A stretch of 64,000 nucleotides of DNA from Ktedonobacteraceae bacterium (lineage in GTDB: Bacteria; Chloroflexota; Ktedonobacteria; Ktedonobacterales; Ktedonobacteraceae): NCBI GenBank assembly GCA_035653615.1, contig DASRBN010000013.1:1-64000 (forward strand), written 5' to 3'. The notes beneath the pieces are model-generated. The model saw nothing but the letters and a program-made list of their open reading frames with translations. It was not told the DNA's origin and did not search any database. The position numbers and the translations under genes were made by a program. Of this stretch, positions 34,987-43,997 are shown piece after piece (positions within the stretch are counted from its first letter, which is position 1; the number at the start of each line of letters is the position of its first letter).

Positions 34987-35070
34987 CAGACCATGTCATT
35001 CTGAGCGCAGTGAAGAATCTGGGTGAGACAGGGCACAGATTCTTGGCTGCGCTCAGAATGACATGGTCTG
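34987..35070. repeat. Palindromic element inside the ABC operon, copy 4
   Basis: CAGACCATGTCATTCTGAGC... (34987-35020) faces its inverted copy at 35037-35070, with two mismatches in 34 bp and a 16-base loop. It lies between the permease stop and the ATPase start, inside a probable transcript. Confidence 0.85.
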
Positions 35071-35100
35071 GGGTACTTCCCGACTTTCAGCAATAGCTGA

Positions 35101-35925
35101 TTAGCTACCAGTACTTTGATAATGGTTCACACCAATGCGCCAGATAGCCCCTGACGCCAGCGCAAAAAACAGCGCCACCAGCGGAGCCGCGAAAGCGATG
35201 CCGCCCGGCAGCCCAAACGGCATATCGCGTCCCAGCAGGTAGCAGACGGGAATATAGGAACAAAAGGCCAGCGGAACGACGAACAGGAAGAAACGCTGCA
35301 AATTCTGATTGTAGATCGAGAATGGGTAGCTCAGCATCTCACGCCCGCCGTATGTCAGAATATTGGTCAACTCTGTTGTTTCAACCGTCCAGAAGCACAT
35401 AGTTGCCCCCAGCAACAGGATAGCCGTGAAGACGACCGCGCCACTCACAATGCCGACCGGCAGCAGGACGAGCTTCAACGGAGTCCAGGTCATTCCGGGC
35501 AAGAGTTTGAGCGCGATGCCAAAAGCCATCAGTCCCTCCGTCAATCGACCGAAGCGGCGCAGGCGAAAATCGCTGCCTATCACCTGTACGAAAGCACTGA
35601 TAGGCCGCAATAGCACGCGGTCGAACTCGCCACGCCGGATGGTTATATCAAAAGCATCGATGCCAGCGCCGAATAATTCGGCCAGCCCAAAGCTGATCGA
35701 TGTGGTTGCATAAAGAAAGGCCACCTCACCGATGTGCCAACCCAGTATCGAGGGAAAAGGGCCAAAGAGCAGCATCACGGCCGCAAATTCAAGTCCGGTG
35801 ATCAAAAAATACGTTATAATGTCTATAAGAAGGTTGGCTTTATAGCGCAGCTGCGCGCGAATCTGCATCGCGACCAGCCGCAGGTAGAGGCGCGCATCAC
35901 CGAGCAGAGCATTGAACATGAGCAT
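35101..35925 (-). CDS. ABC-2 type permease (COG3694 type)
   Basis: A 274-residue protein with about six membrane helices. After a cytoplasmic start (YLRLVAMQIRAQLRYKANLL) come helices and the conserved RRGEFDRVLLRPISAFVQV segment of this permease group, and a late FSIYNQNLQRFFLFVVPLAF. It would form the channel with the COG4587 permease upstream. An ATG at 35919 has better spacing from GGAG than the one at 35925, so the protein may begin two residues later. Confidence 0.88.
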   Translation of the reverse strand: MLMFNALLGDARLYLRLVAMQIRAQLRYKANLLIDIITYFLITGLEFAAVMLLFGPFPSILGWHIGEVAFLYATTSISFGLAELFGAGIDAFDITIRRGEFDRVLLRPISAFVQVIGSDFRLRRFGRLTEGLMAFGIALKLLPGMTWTPLKLVLLPVGIVSGAVVFTAILLLGATMCFWTVETTELTNILTYGGREMLSYPFSIYNQNLQRFFLFVVPLAFCSYIPVCYLLGRDMPFGLPGGIAFAAPLVALFFALASGAIWRIGVNHYQSTGS

Positions 35926-36009
35926 TTTCTCCTTTTTTTCCCATCGCTAGATAGGACATACTGCGAGAGAGCAACCAATCCGGCCAATAAAGCGATTTGC
36001 CAGACTAAT

Positions 36010-36804
36010 TCATCCACCCTGCACCTCGACACGCCGCGCAGCTATGGCGGTGACTGCGCGTGCCACAATGACCAGCACGATGATCCAACCAACCTGGCGC
36101 AGAATCTCAAGCAGCAGCGAACCGCCGGTCAGCTTCCCCAGAAAGGCTTCCGCAGGCACATTCAAGAGACCATTGAAAGGAGACCAGATGGCAATAGTAT
36201 GCAGCCAGGGCGGTAAGAACGGCAGCGGGATGTAACTGCCGGTAAAAAAGAGAGCGATGGTGCCAACCATAACCGCCGTCGCCCGCGCTTCGACGATCCA
36301 GAAGGCGACGATGTTATAGAGAAAACGGCAGGCGATCCCCAGTATGGCCCCGAGCGGCAGGCAAACCATATAGACCAGCCAGTTTCTCCAATCTCCGCTC
36401 AGGCCAAAGCCGAAGAGCAGCGCGCCGGCAGTGTAGGTAGGGATACCTCGATAGAGAAGATAATAGCAATCGCGTCCGATTTCCCGGCTGAACCAGTACC
36501 ACCAGAAATCGCACGGCTTGCTCAGATCGGTGACGACCTCGCCCGAACGGATGGTAAGCATCAAGTCATACCAGCCGAAAGGTAGAACGATCATAATCAT
36601 GGCCTGCACCACCCACACGTAGCTCAGCGTATCGCGTACATCAAAGCCGCCCACCTGGTGCCGGGCGTGGAACAGCGCGATCATGACGTAGCTGATGATA
36701 ATGCCCCAGAAGACGTTCGTCAGCAGGCCCGCGATATTGGCCCAACGATAAATGAGCTGCCGCCGGAAAGCGGTGCGGGCGACCTCGAAATAGAAACGCA
36801 GCAT
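36010..36804 (-). CDS. ABC-2 type permease (COG4587 type)
   Basis: A 264-residue protein with about six membrane helices, first gene of the exporter operon. The family segment LTIRSGEVVTDLSKPCDFWWYWFSRE (only its centre is diagnostic) is the counterpart of the RRGEFDRVLLRP region in the second permease. The start is ATG 36804, with GGAG nine bases upstream; the open frame runs ten codons further without a site. Exporters of this three-part kind have been linked to viologen or antibiotic resistance in other bacteria; here the cargo is unknown. Confidence 0.88.
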   Translation of the reverse strand: MLRFYFEVARTAFRRQLIYRWANIAGLLTNVFWGIIISYVMIALFHARHQVGGFDVRDTLSYVWVVQAMIMIVLPFGWYDLMLTIRSGEVVTDLSKPCDFWWYWFSREIGRDCYYLLYRGIPTYTAGALLFGFGLSGDWRNWLVYMVCLPLGAILGIACRFLYNIVAFWIVEARATAVMVGTIALFFTGSYIPLPFLPPWLHTIAIWSPFNGLLNVPAEAFLGKLTGGSLLLEILRQVGWIIVLVIVARAVTAIAARRVEVQGG

Positions 36805-37218
36805 CTCGGCTTCTCCTACCTTTTTGCAGCACAAAAACCCAGCAACCCATCCCGCGAGGGGGGTTCTGGTTCCTTTTCCGTGTTTTCGCGGACACGCAGT
36901 AATGCGGGATAGCCAATGTCTACCCCGTGTCTTGTTTATGCTTCATTCTGCCCAGGAACGCGGGCAAGCTACCTGCGTTGCCTTTTCGCAGAACTGCATC
37001 AAGAGTTATACCATACTTTGGGGAAGGCTGTCAAAAGCGGTGGGCTATTGCTCATGACGCTGTTCATGACGCTTTCATGACGTTTCCCCTTTATACCAGT
37101 ACCAGGAAGGGTATTACCTTTCTGCATACTTGCGGAATCCCCCTGGATGCCATTGTAGCAGGCCACCTTCATCATCTAGACCCCTGCTATCCTTGATTGA
37201 GGCCGTAATCCTCATGTT
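36805..37218. other. Divergent region, ABC exporter / response regulator
   Basis: About 410 bases without a gene. It must hold the exporter promoter. The notable content is the TCATGACG direct-repeat array at 37052-37082. Confidence 0.45.
37052..37082 (+). promoter_or_regulatory. Three direct repeats of TCATGACG
   Basis: TCATGACG begins at 37052, 37064 and 37075, spaced 12 and 11 bases, about one helical turn. The array lies about 135 bases before the response regulator frame. Helically phased direct repeats are typical binding sites of OmpR-type or similar regulators. Confidence 0.45.
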
Positions 37219-37746
37219 GTGGGGGCGCAGGGCGTCAGTTTGTGGTCATCCCTGATGAAAGCGGGCGAAAAAGAAATGTGGTATAGTTGCACCGGCAATC
37301 CTATGATGTCTATAGAAGACTGGTCTTCCATCCCTCCAGCTGAGACGGAGCATCCCTATATCCTGATTGTTGACGATCACCAGCCCATGGTATCCCTGCT
37401 CATCTCACTACTAGAGACCGAGGGATATAACTGCCTGGGCATTACTGAGGGCCAGTCGGTCCTCCCATTCTTAGAGGAGATGGGCAAACGCGGAGAGTGG
37501 CACCTACCGGCACTCCTGCTGCTCGATTTGATGATGCCGGGCGTTTCCGGCTACGACATTGCGCACTGGCTTTCTCAGCACGAGCCTTATGATCGCATCC
37601 CTATTGTAGCGATTACCGCCGATGTTCGCGTTTACCGTACAACCGATGTTCCTGGGGTTCAGGACATTCTCTTAAAACCGTTCCAGATCGACGCTCTGCT
37701 TACACTGGTGGAGCGCTTCCTCGCGCCACTGGCGGGCGGCAGCTAG
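37219..37746 (+). CDS. Single-domain response regulator
   Basis: Up to 175 residues, nearly all a receiver (CheY-like) domain with no output domain. The acidic pair is VDDH at 51-53, the phospho-acceptor Asp103 is in LLLLDLMMPG, Thr133 is in AITAD and Lys153 in LLKPF, all intact (numbering from GTG 37219). The true start is unclear: none of GTG 37219, ATG 37276 or ATG 37303 has a good site. The histidine kinase follows in the same direction after about 130 bases, so they probably form a pair. Output would be by protein-protein contact. Confidence 0.85.
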   Translation: MGAQGVSLWSSLMKAGEKEMWYSCTGNPMMSIEDWSSIPPAETEHPYILIVDDHQPMVSLLISLLETEGYNCLGITEGQSVLPFLEEMGKRGEWHLPALLLLDLMMPGVSGYDIAHWLSQHEPYDRIPIVAITADVRVYRTTDVPGVQDILLKPFQIDALLTLVERFLAPLAGGS

Positions 37747-37794
37747 CAATCTTTCCCTCTGGCGTCCCTGGTACCTGGGTGATTGAAAAGTCCA

Positions 37795-37826
37795 GTAGGG
37801 ACAGCGGCTCGTCCCTGTCCTACCGC
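37795..37826. repeat. Small GTAGGGACAG hairpin repeat
   Basis: GTAGGGACAG and CTGTCCTAC face each other across a short loop, with one bulged base. It shares its arm with the larger hairpin at 39118, so the histidine kinase gene is bracketed by two members. Confidence 0.6.
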
Positions 37827-37879
37827 CTTTGGTCCAAGGAGATCGTTTTCAGAGGAGAGAGCGCTTATCAGAGGCCCTT

Positions 37880-39091
37880 ATGCAAACAAGAATGAGTAAT
37901 CATCGCCCTCAAAAAGGTTCTCCCGAGCAATATTCCCAACGCCTGGTTACACGCCTCTTCTGGGTGCGATCTGCCTGGTGCGGATGCGTTGTCGGCCTGA
38001 TCCTCGTTGTCGTGATGATACCTTTCGATAAGGTCTGGGATTTCCTTGCGTCAACATCTTTTTTCGACGCCGTTCCTTATGCTCTTATATCCGCGCTGGT
38101 TGGCCTTCTATGGGGTCTGCGTCCTGCCTTGTTCACCATGGCCATGGGCTTGATTGCTATCGCCATCTTTGTTGCGCCCGGCCTGGTGTCGCCGAATATG
38201 GGGCGCGATCTCGCCATCTTTGCGCCTTTCGTCGCCCTACAACTCGTCGCGATTATGACGGTGATGCGCTTTGAGTCGGCTCGACGACGTATTCATGCCG
38301 CTCAGCAAATGACACAAACATATGCGCGAGAACTAGAAGAAGCCAATCAGAGATTGCTCCAGGCCAACGAACAACTTGAGCGCGCCAATGCCTTGAAGGA
38401 CTTTGTGATTCTGCGATCAGCACACGAACTCAGGACGCCGGCGGCCACGATCCTTGGTCGCGCGCAGCTGGCCTTACGACGCCTGAACAGGTCAGGAGAA
38501 ACACCTGAGAACTGGGCCGCTTTGCGCCAGTATTTCGAACTCATTGAAGCACAGGCACAAACTCTGCGCGTCTTAATCGAAGAACTGTTTGATTTGAGCA
38601 GCGTCCGGGCGGGGCAGTACTCACTACGGCTGGCCTGGTGTGATCCTGGGCGCCTCTGCCGCGAGGTCATCCAGGATCAGCAAGCTGTTTCAGCCCGTTC
38701 GATTGAGCTAGAGCTACCTGCTGAACCTCTCCTACTTCAAGCTGATGAAAAACGACTCGCTCAGGTCGTGGTGAACCTGGTCAACAATGCCGTGAAATAT
38801 TCACCAGAACAGAGCGCTATTCATGTGCGTGTACGTCCAGTGCATCCCTATGTGATCTTAGAGGTTCACAACGAGGGCAAAGCACTCACCCAGGAACAAC
38901 GAGAGCATATTTTTGAACCGTTCTATCGCACGCCCGATGCTGAAAACACTGAAATCAAAGGGTGGGGCCTTGGTCTGGCCATCAGCCAGGAGATTGTCGA
39001 GCGACATGGAGGGCAGATCTGGGTGGAATCAACAGAAGGCAAAGGTGTTACCTTCTTTGTCAAACTCCCAATGAGTCAGCAAGAAAAGTGA
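37880..39091 (+). CDS. Membrane sensor histidine kinase
   Basis: A 403-residue kinase. An N-terminal block of about four short membrane helices (about 30-128, DUF4118-like) lacks a large external domain, then a coiled coil (132-172), a HisKA domain with His182 in SAHELRTP, and a HATPase domain with the N box NLVNNAVKYSP and a GWGLGLAI ATP-lid motif. It likely senses a membrane or small-molecule signal and phosphorylates the response regulator upstream. I chose ATG 37880; the frame is open to a TTG at 37829, but that part is not family-like. Confidence 0.9.
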   Translation: MQTRMSNHRPQKGSPEQYSQRLVTRLFWVRSAWCGCVVGLILVVVMIPFDKVWDFLASTSFFDAVPYALISALVGLLWGLRPALFTMAMGLIAIAIFVAPGLVSPNMGRDLAIFAPFVALQLVAIMTVMRFESARRRIHAAQQMTQTYARELEEANQRLLQANEQLERANALKDFVILRSAHELRTPAATILGRAQLALRRLNRSGETPENWAALRQYFELIEAQAQTLRVLIEELFDLSSVRAGQYSLRLAWCDPGRLCREVIQDQQAVSARSIELELPAEPLLLQADEKRLAQVVVNLVNNAVKYSPEQSAIHVRVRPVHPYVILEVHNEGKALTQEQREHIFEPFYRTPDAENTEIKGWGLGLAISQEIVERHGGQIWVESTEGKGVTFFVKLPMSQQEK

Positions 39092-39117
39092 GGGAGAAGC
39101 CAGCCTGACTACTTCGT

Positions 39118-39189
39118 CCTGTAGGGACAGCGCCTGGTGCCTGTCCTGGTCGGGGAACGAGGACAGACACCAGGCGCTGTCCCTACAGG
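39118..39189. repeat. 30-bp hairpin repeat (GTAGGGACAGCGCCTGG family)
   Basis: Arms 39118-39148 and 39160-39189 are inverted copies with one mismatch, flanking an 11-base loop. It lies 27 bases past the histidine kinase and 36 before the stop of a convergent gene. No T-run. It is a second repeat family, different in sequence from the ATTCTTCGCTG family. Confidence 0.85.
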
Positions 39190-39224
39190 ATTACCCTATT
39201 CGATTGAAAAAAAGGTGATGCGAA

Positions 39225-39464
39225 CTAAGAGAGAGCCGCTCGCGCCCTGCGCACCTCATAGCCCGCTGAAACGAACAGCGCTATTGCCACAACGAGAAAA
39301 GTCGCCACGACAAACCACTCGAGCGAGCCGTTCGCGTTATCAGGATCGACCTTGAAGACGATCTCGATCCAGTTTCTCCACACCAGCGTGATCACAAACA
39401 AAATACTTGCAACACTTGCCAGCACCGTCTCAAGCCAGAAACGCCATCTTAATGCACTCCACAT
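39225..39464 (-). CDS. Small two-helix membrane protein
   Basis: A 79-residue protein with two membrane helices: FWLETVLASVASILFVITLV (about 9-28) and a second at about 50-70, joined by a loop with NWIEIVFKVDPDNANGSLEW. A basic C-terminus (YEVRRARAALS) suggests both ends are inside. Similar small two-helix proteins are common in Actinobacteria and Chloroflexota and lack an assigned role. GTGAGATTGAAGAA precedes the ATG. Confidence 0.72.
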   Translation of the reverse strand: MWSALRWRFWLETVLASVASILFVITLVWRNWIEIVFKVDPDNANGSLEWFVVATFLVVAIALFVSAGYEVRRARAALS

Positions 39465-39582
39465 TTCTTCAATCTCACTTCCTAGAAAAGAGCTAAGCGG
39501 AATTCAACCTTTTCGGCCAACCCTGAGCTGGCCTTGTTTAAAGTGTATCACCTGGACGGGATGCTCGTACAGTACGCGAAGA

Positions 39583-40170
39583 TCATCCAACTTTCGCCGC
39601 AATCATCAGGCCCACCGACCAGTTGAGTTTTGTTACCCGCAAGTCCGCTCTTTTCTCAAGCGTCGAAATTAAGTGGTACACTCTGGTCAGATGTGCTTCC
39701 TCCCAGGAAGAGGACATCAGCAGATCATCAACGACGTACAGACCTCCTGGGGCAAGCAGTTGCAGGGTTTCATCCAGGTGCTGGTATTTTCCAGGCTGCA
39801 TATCTGCGAAGATGAAATCGAAGGTTTTCTCTTGCTCGCGCATGGAGTCGATAAACCCGACCCCATCCATTGTGACAAATGTCAGGCGCGAGTCATGCCC
39901 TAAGAAACGCCGGGCAATTGCTGTATGAGTCTCATTTCTATCGACGGTGATTAATCTAGAGTGAGCATCCATGCCATCGAGCAGCCAGGCCGCGGAAAGG
40001 CCCGTCCCGGTACCCAGTTCTAAAAAGTTGCCGGATGGTTTCGCCGTGGCAAGCGTTCTGAGGAGCGAGCCGGTCTGATGATCAGAGCCCATTGTAAAGC
40101 CGATACTCTGAGTGGCCTCCTCAATATCTTTCAGTATGGATGGCGGATTCAGGTTAACGGTGTCGAGCAT
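39583..40170 (-). CDS. Class I SAM-dependent methyltransferase (O-methyltransferase type)
   Basis: A 195-residue enzyme. Motif I is FLELGTGTGLSAAWLL, then LITVDRN, FDFIFADMQPGKY and PGGLYVVDDLL, the usual order in the COMT-like Methyltransf_24 group. The substrate is not predictable. AAGGAGGCTCG sits before the ATG. It follows the acyl-CoA dehydrogenase by 9 bases on the same strand and is very likely in its operon. Confidence 0.85.
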   Translation of the reverse strand: MLDTVNLNPPSILKDIEEATQSIGFTMGSDHQTGSLLRTLATAKPSGNFLELGTGTGLSAAWLLDGMDAHSRLITVDRNETHTAIARRFLGHDSRLTFVTMDGVGFIDSMREQEKTFDFIFADMQPGKYQHLDETLQLLAPGGLYVVDDLLMSSSWEEAHLTRVYHLISTLEKRADLRVTKLNWSVGLMIAAKVG

Positions 40171-40179
40171 CGAGCCTCC

Positions 40180-41952
40180 TTATTGAACAGCAATAGGCTG
40201 CCAATCAACCAGCGCGTCAAAGTATTTCAGGGCGGTGGGGTCGTTGTCCGCGGCCCAACCATCGGGATGCACCAGGACATGCCGGTGCAGGTAGAGCAGA
40301 GCAATGAGCCACTTACGCTTTCCCGTCCCCTCAGCGCCACGTACCAGTTCATCCTCGGCCTGTTCGAGCAGCAGGGTGATAATCGTCAATTGTGCCATGC
40401 GCTCGACCAGCCCGCGCATAGGCACCTGGGCGCTTTCCGAATCCAGGTGTGACAGTTCCTCCAGGCGCTGTGCCAGGTGATTGACCAGTTCCTGAACCTG
40501 CTGTGCCACAGGCAGAACCACCGAATGTTTGAGTGATTGCAGGCGCTGGTGCAGCATGCCAAAGAGTGCCGAGGCCGCTCCCTCCCTATCGATGGCCCGT
40601 AAGACATCCAGCACGATGACATTACTCGAACCCTCCCACACGACGTTGACGATGGCATCGCGCAACAGGCGCGGATTGACCCAATCTTCAACGTAGCCAT
40701 TGCCGCCGCGCATCTCCAGGGCCTCAAGCGTCACATATTCGCCGCGTTTGGGAATGTAGTATTTACAGAGCGGCGTCAAGATGCGCAGCAGGCGGCGGTC
40801 TTCCCCGGCGCCATGACGATCAACGCGCTCAAGTACAGCCGTTGTTTCGAATGCCAGGGCCGCGCAGCCCTCGACTTCCACCAGCAGGTCTACCAACTGA
40901 CGCTTCATGAGTGGATGCGCGGCCAGGGGGCGTCCAAAAGCGATACGCCCTCGTGTATGGACGAGCGCCTCAAGCAGGCTGCGGCGCATAGCCGCTAACG
41001 AGCCGATTGCGGCCCAGATGCGCGTTAGATTGATCATTTCGGTCATCTGCACGAAGCCGCGCTCTAAGGCGCCTACCTGGTAGGCCAGCGCTCCATGCAG
41101 CGTGACCTCACCCGTCGCCAGCGAGCGCGTGCCCAGCTTGTCCTTCAGGCGATTGATACTGTAGGCATTGCGCGCGCCATCGTCCAATAAACGGGGGACG
41201 AGAAAGAGTCCGAGGCCGCGTGTTCCTGGCGGCGCCCCTTCAGGGCGGGCCAGCGTGAGGATGAGGTCAGCAGAAACATTGGAACAGAACCATTTATCAC
41301 CCCAGAGTTCCCATTCCGGCCCGATTCCCTCGCCTGTTCCATTTTCGCTACTGCGGTGCGGCCTGGCTACAGTAGCGGTCTGACCAACATCGGAGCCACC
41401 CTGCCTCTCAGTAAGAAACATTGCTCCCTGCTTCAATTCGGACATCGTAGTTGCGGTCAGGCCGGGTACAAAGCGCTGCTTGAGAGGTTCGCTGCCATAG
41501 CGTTCCAGTACGCGGGCCAGCGCGTCGGTCATGGATACGGGGCAGAAGACACCTGACTCTGCCTGCATTCCTAGATAGGCGAGCGCAAACTTGACCGGTT
41601 GTGGTACGTATCCTGGCCATCCAAACAGACCCTTGCGATGGGTGCAGGCAGCAATAGCAAAATCACAATAGGCGATACGTTCCAGTTCGTGGTAGGCGGG
41701 ATGAAAGACGACCTCATCAATACGCCGGCCCTTTTTATCATACTGCTCCAGCACCGGACCCTGGCGATTAGCCACCTCTGCCAGTTCGTCCATTTTCTGC
41801 GACGCAACTGCTCCCATTGCGGTCAGGATGCTCCGCGCCCTGTCGTTGTCTTCTGTCGAAAGATAGCGGCTTAAAAGAAATGGCAGGTCATGGTCGGCAG
41901 TATAAAAATTGATTCCTCCGGTATCCGGCATTATAGAAGACAGGTCTAACAT
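40180..41952 (-). CDS. AidB-like acyl-CoA dehydrogenase family flavoprotein
   Basis: A 590-residue protein, longer than standard acyl-CoA dehydrogenases and matching the AidB / long-chain type with an extra C-terminal helical domain. Flavin contacts are MFLTERQGGSDVGQTAT and WFCSNVSAD; GNGYVEDWVNPRLLRDA and VVWEGSSNVIVLDVLR are the C-terminal family motifs. AidB in E. coli takes part in the alkylation-damage response; related proteins oxidise acyl-CoA. GGAAAGGATACAAGTC precedes the ATG. Operon with the methyltransferase. Confidence 0.9.
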   Translation of the reverse strand: MLDLSSIMPDTGGINFYTADHDLPFLLSRYLSTEDNDRARSILTAMGAVASQKMDELAEVANRQGPVLEQYDKKGRRIDEVVFHPAYHELERIAYCDFAIAACTHRKGLFGWPGYVPQPVKFALAYLGMQAESGVFCPVSMTDALARVLERYGSEPLKQRFVPGLTATTMSELKQGAMFLTERQGGSDVGQTATVARPHRSSENGTGEGIGPEWELWGDKWFCSNVSADLILTLARPEGAPPGTRGLGLFLVPRLLDDGARNAYSINRLKDKLGTRSLATGEVTLHGALAYQVGALERGFVQMTEMINLTRIWAAIGSLAAMRRSLLEALVHTRGRIAFGRPLAAHPLMKRQLVDLLVEVEGCAALAFETTAVLERVDRHGAGEDRRLLRILTPLCKYYIPKRGEYVTLEALEMRGGNGYVEDWVNPRLLRDAIVNVVWEGSSNVIVLDVLRAIDREGAASALFGMLHQRLQSLKHSVVLPVAQQVQELVNHLAQRLEELSHLDSESAQVPMRGLVERMAQLTIITLLLEQAEDELVRGAEGTGKRKWLIALLYLHRHVLVHPDGWAADNDPTALKYFDALVDWQPIAVQ

Positions 41953-42130
41953 GACTTGTATCCTTTCCTGTCGAGTTTCCCGTATCTGCTTATGGGAGAC
42001 TATGCTTTGAGGCAGCGTTCAGCTTACGCGAATAAATGTATCGCAACGTATTGTAGCATATTTTGTTGAAGGCTATGGTAAGCAGCCGGTCTGGCGTATA
42101 AATGGCCACCCGGCGAAAGACAGAGCAGGC

Positions 42131-43105
42131 ATGCACGTTGTATTGATCATCAATCCAGCATCAGGTGTTTCAATGATCACATCTCGGGAAATGACGCCGC
42201 AAGAGACCGAAGAGGCCATTATCGCAGGATTAGGCGCTTATGGCATTGAGCCGGAAGTGTTTCACACGACGCCGGAAGATACGGGCCAGGGTCTGTCTAC
42301 GCGAGCCGCAAGCGCGGGAGCCGATCTCGTCATCGCTGCTGGCGGCGATGGCACAATCGACGCGGTTGCCAGGGGATTGATTGGAACGCAGGCGACACTC
42401 GGCATTATTCCGGCGGGGACAATGAATAACCTGGCGCGCAGCTTGAATATCCCTCAGACCATCGAGGCGGCTTGTGCTGTGATTGTTAATGGTGAGACAC
42501 ACGCGATAGATATTGGCAAGATCAACGACCGGTTCTTTCTCGAAGTGGCCGGTGTGGGTCTGGAAGCAATGCTTTTTCCTCTAGCTGAGGAGATCAAGCA
42601 GCCAGGATTGCTTTCAACACTGCACGGTGCTATCGGCGGCTTGATTACCCTGCTCACGTACCATCCGGCTAAGATCAGCCTCTCTTTCGACGAGCATCGC
42701 CGCCGGTCTTATCAAGCGTTACAGGTGACAATTTGCAATGCGCCATTTTATGGTGCTCACCTGCAGGTAGCGCCACATGCCTTGATGGATGATGGATTGC
42801 TTGACGTAGTCGTATATAAAAATTTCAGCAAGCGCGAATATATTCGACACGCGCTCTCCATCAGCCAGGGAAAACGAGCCTATACACCCAGAATCACGTA
42901 CCGGCGCGTGAAGTCCCTGCGTATAACTAGTGAATACCCGATGGAGATTCAGGCCGATGGAGAGCTTCACGGCCATACACCGGCGGTCGTGACTGTTTTG
43001 CCAGCAGCTTTGCGCATCAGAGTGCCAGGAGTGAAGGCGCCTGGGCTGCATAGAGTCGAACAACCAGGTGAGAAAGCCATTGTAAAGCGAACCAGGAAAA
43101 AATAG
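42131..43105 (+). CDS. Diacylglycerol-kinase-family lipid kinase, copy 2
   Basis: A 324-residue paralogue of the 12689 gene. It begins HVVLIINPASG, has AAGGDGTID at 69-77, IIPAGTMNNLARSL at 92-105, and IQADGELHGHTP near the end. These are ATP-dependent lipid kinases (DAG, sphingoid or undecaprenol-like substrates). It precedes a PAP2 phosphatase by 30 bases, a plausible kinase-phosphatase pair for lipid recycling. Start ATG at the first strand with AGAGCAGG upstream. Confidence 0.9.
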   Translation: MHVVLIINPASGVSMITSREMTPQETEEAIIAGLGAYGIEPEVFHTTPEDTGQGLSTRAASAGADLVIAAGGDGTIDAVARGLIGTQATLGIIPAGTMNNLARSLNIPQTIEAACAVIVNGETHAIDIGKINDRFFLEVAGVGLEAMLFPLAEEIKQPGLLSTLHGAIGGLITLLTYHPAKISLSFDEHRRRSYQALQVTICNAPFYGAHLQVAPHALMDDGLLDVVVYKNFSKREYIRHALSISQGKRAYTPRITYRRVKSLRITSEYPMEIQADGELHGHTPAVVTVLPAALRIRVPGVKAPGLHRVEQPGEKAIVKRTRKK

Positions 43106-43135
43106 GTAGAGCAATAGAAAGGCGAGGTTTAATCG

Positions 43136-43990
43136 ATGCCAGGAAACACAGAGAATTCGAAGCAACCTTCGGTACAGGGACAACCTCCCTCGCTGCCGCT
43201 GCCACCGGTTACCAGTATCGTCGGGCAAAATGTGGTACCAGTAGTATCTGAGGCACAACGCCTTGCCGCGCAGAGTTCTGTATCCGGTCGTCGTGCCGTT
43301 TCGCGCGGCACCATCTTCCTGGCATTTTACCTGTGGATACTTTCGGGCGCGATCCTCTTCTCCTTCATCGCGCGCTATACGCAACTTTTCCCCGGTGATA
43401 CTTTTATTGCACACAGGTTGCAGAGGCAGCGAAACCGCTGGTTCTACAACTTCATGCTGGGAATTTCTGAGATCGGCTTCCCTAAAATGTTCACGCCCAT
43501 CACCATCGGTGTTGCTGCTATTTTCTGGGCGTTGCGCTTCCGCCTGGAGTCTATTTTCGTCCTGCTGACCAGCACATCCGGTATTCTGAACGCGATAGTG
43601 AAGCGCCTTATCAAGCGCCCGCGCCCAACGAATGAACTGGTGACGGTCGTGCGCGTGATCAATGAGCCAAGCTTTCCAAGCGGCCATGTCATGCACTACA
43701 CGAACTTCTTCGGGTTAATGATCTATCTGCTGGCAACCAACTGGCGTTCGGGGAAACTACGCAACGCTCTCATTGCGATCTGCACCGCATTAATAGCGCT
43801 GATTGGGCCATCACGAGTATATCTGGGCGCGCACTGGCCGAGTGACGTGATGGCCGGCTACATCTATGGCGGCCTGTGGTTCGCCGGGTTGATGACTATC
43901 TACCTGCGCATCAAGGCCTGGATTCATCCATCTCAGGGTAAGACGCCAGAGGTGATGAAGCCCTTGCAGCAACCCGGCGACGAAGAGTAA
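43136..43990 (+). CDS. PAP2-family membrane phosphatase
   Basis: A 284-residue membrane protein with about six helices after a 55-residue polar, Pro-rich N-terminus. The three-part phosphatase signature is complete: KRLIKRPRP (156-164), PSGH (181-184) and SRVYLGAHWPSD (226-237), with His184 and His233 as catalytic residues. It should remove phosphate from phosphatidate or an isoprenyl diphosphate on the outer face. It is the probable operon partner of the lipid kinase. GGCGAGG precedes the ATG. Confidence 0.93.
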   Translation: MPGNTENSKQPSVQGQPPSLPLPPVTSIVGQNVVPVVSEAQRLAAQSSVSGRRAVSRGTIFLAFYLWILSGAILFSFIARYTQLFPGDTFIAHRLQRQRNRWFYNFMLGISEIGFPKMFTPITIGVAAIFWALRFRLESIFVLLTSTSGILNAIVKRLIKRPRPTNELVTVVRVINEPSFPSGHVMHYTNFFGLMIYLLATNWRSGKLRNALIAICTALIALIGPSRVYLGAHWPSDVMAGYIYGGLWFAGLMTIYLRIKAWIHPSQGKTPEVMKPLQQPGDEE

Positions 43991-43997
43991 AGATTTC

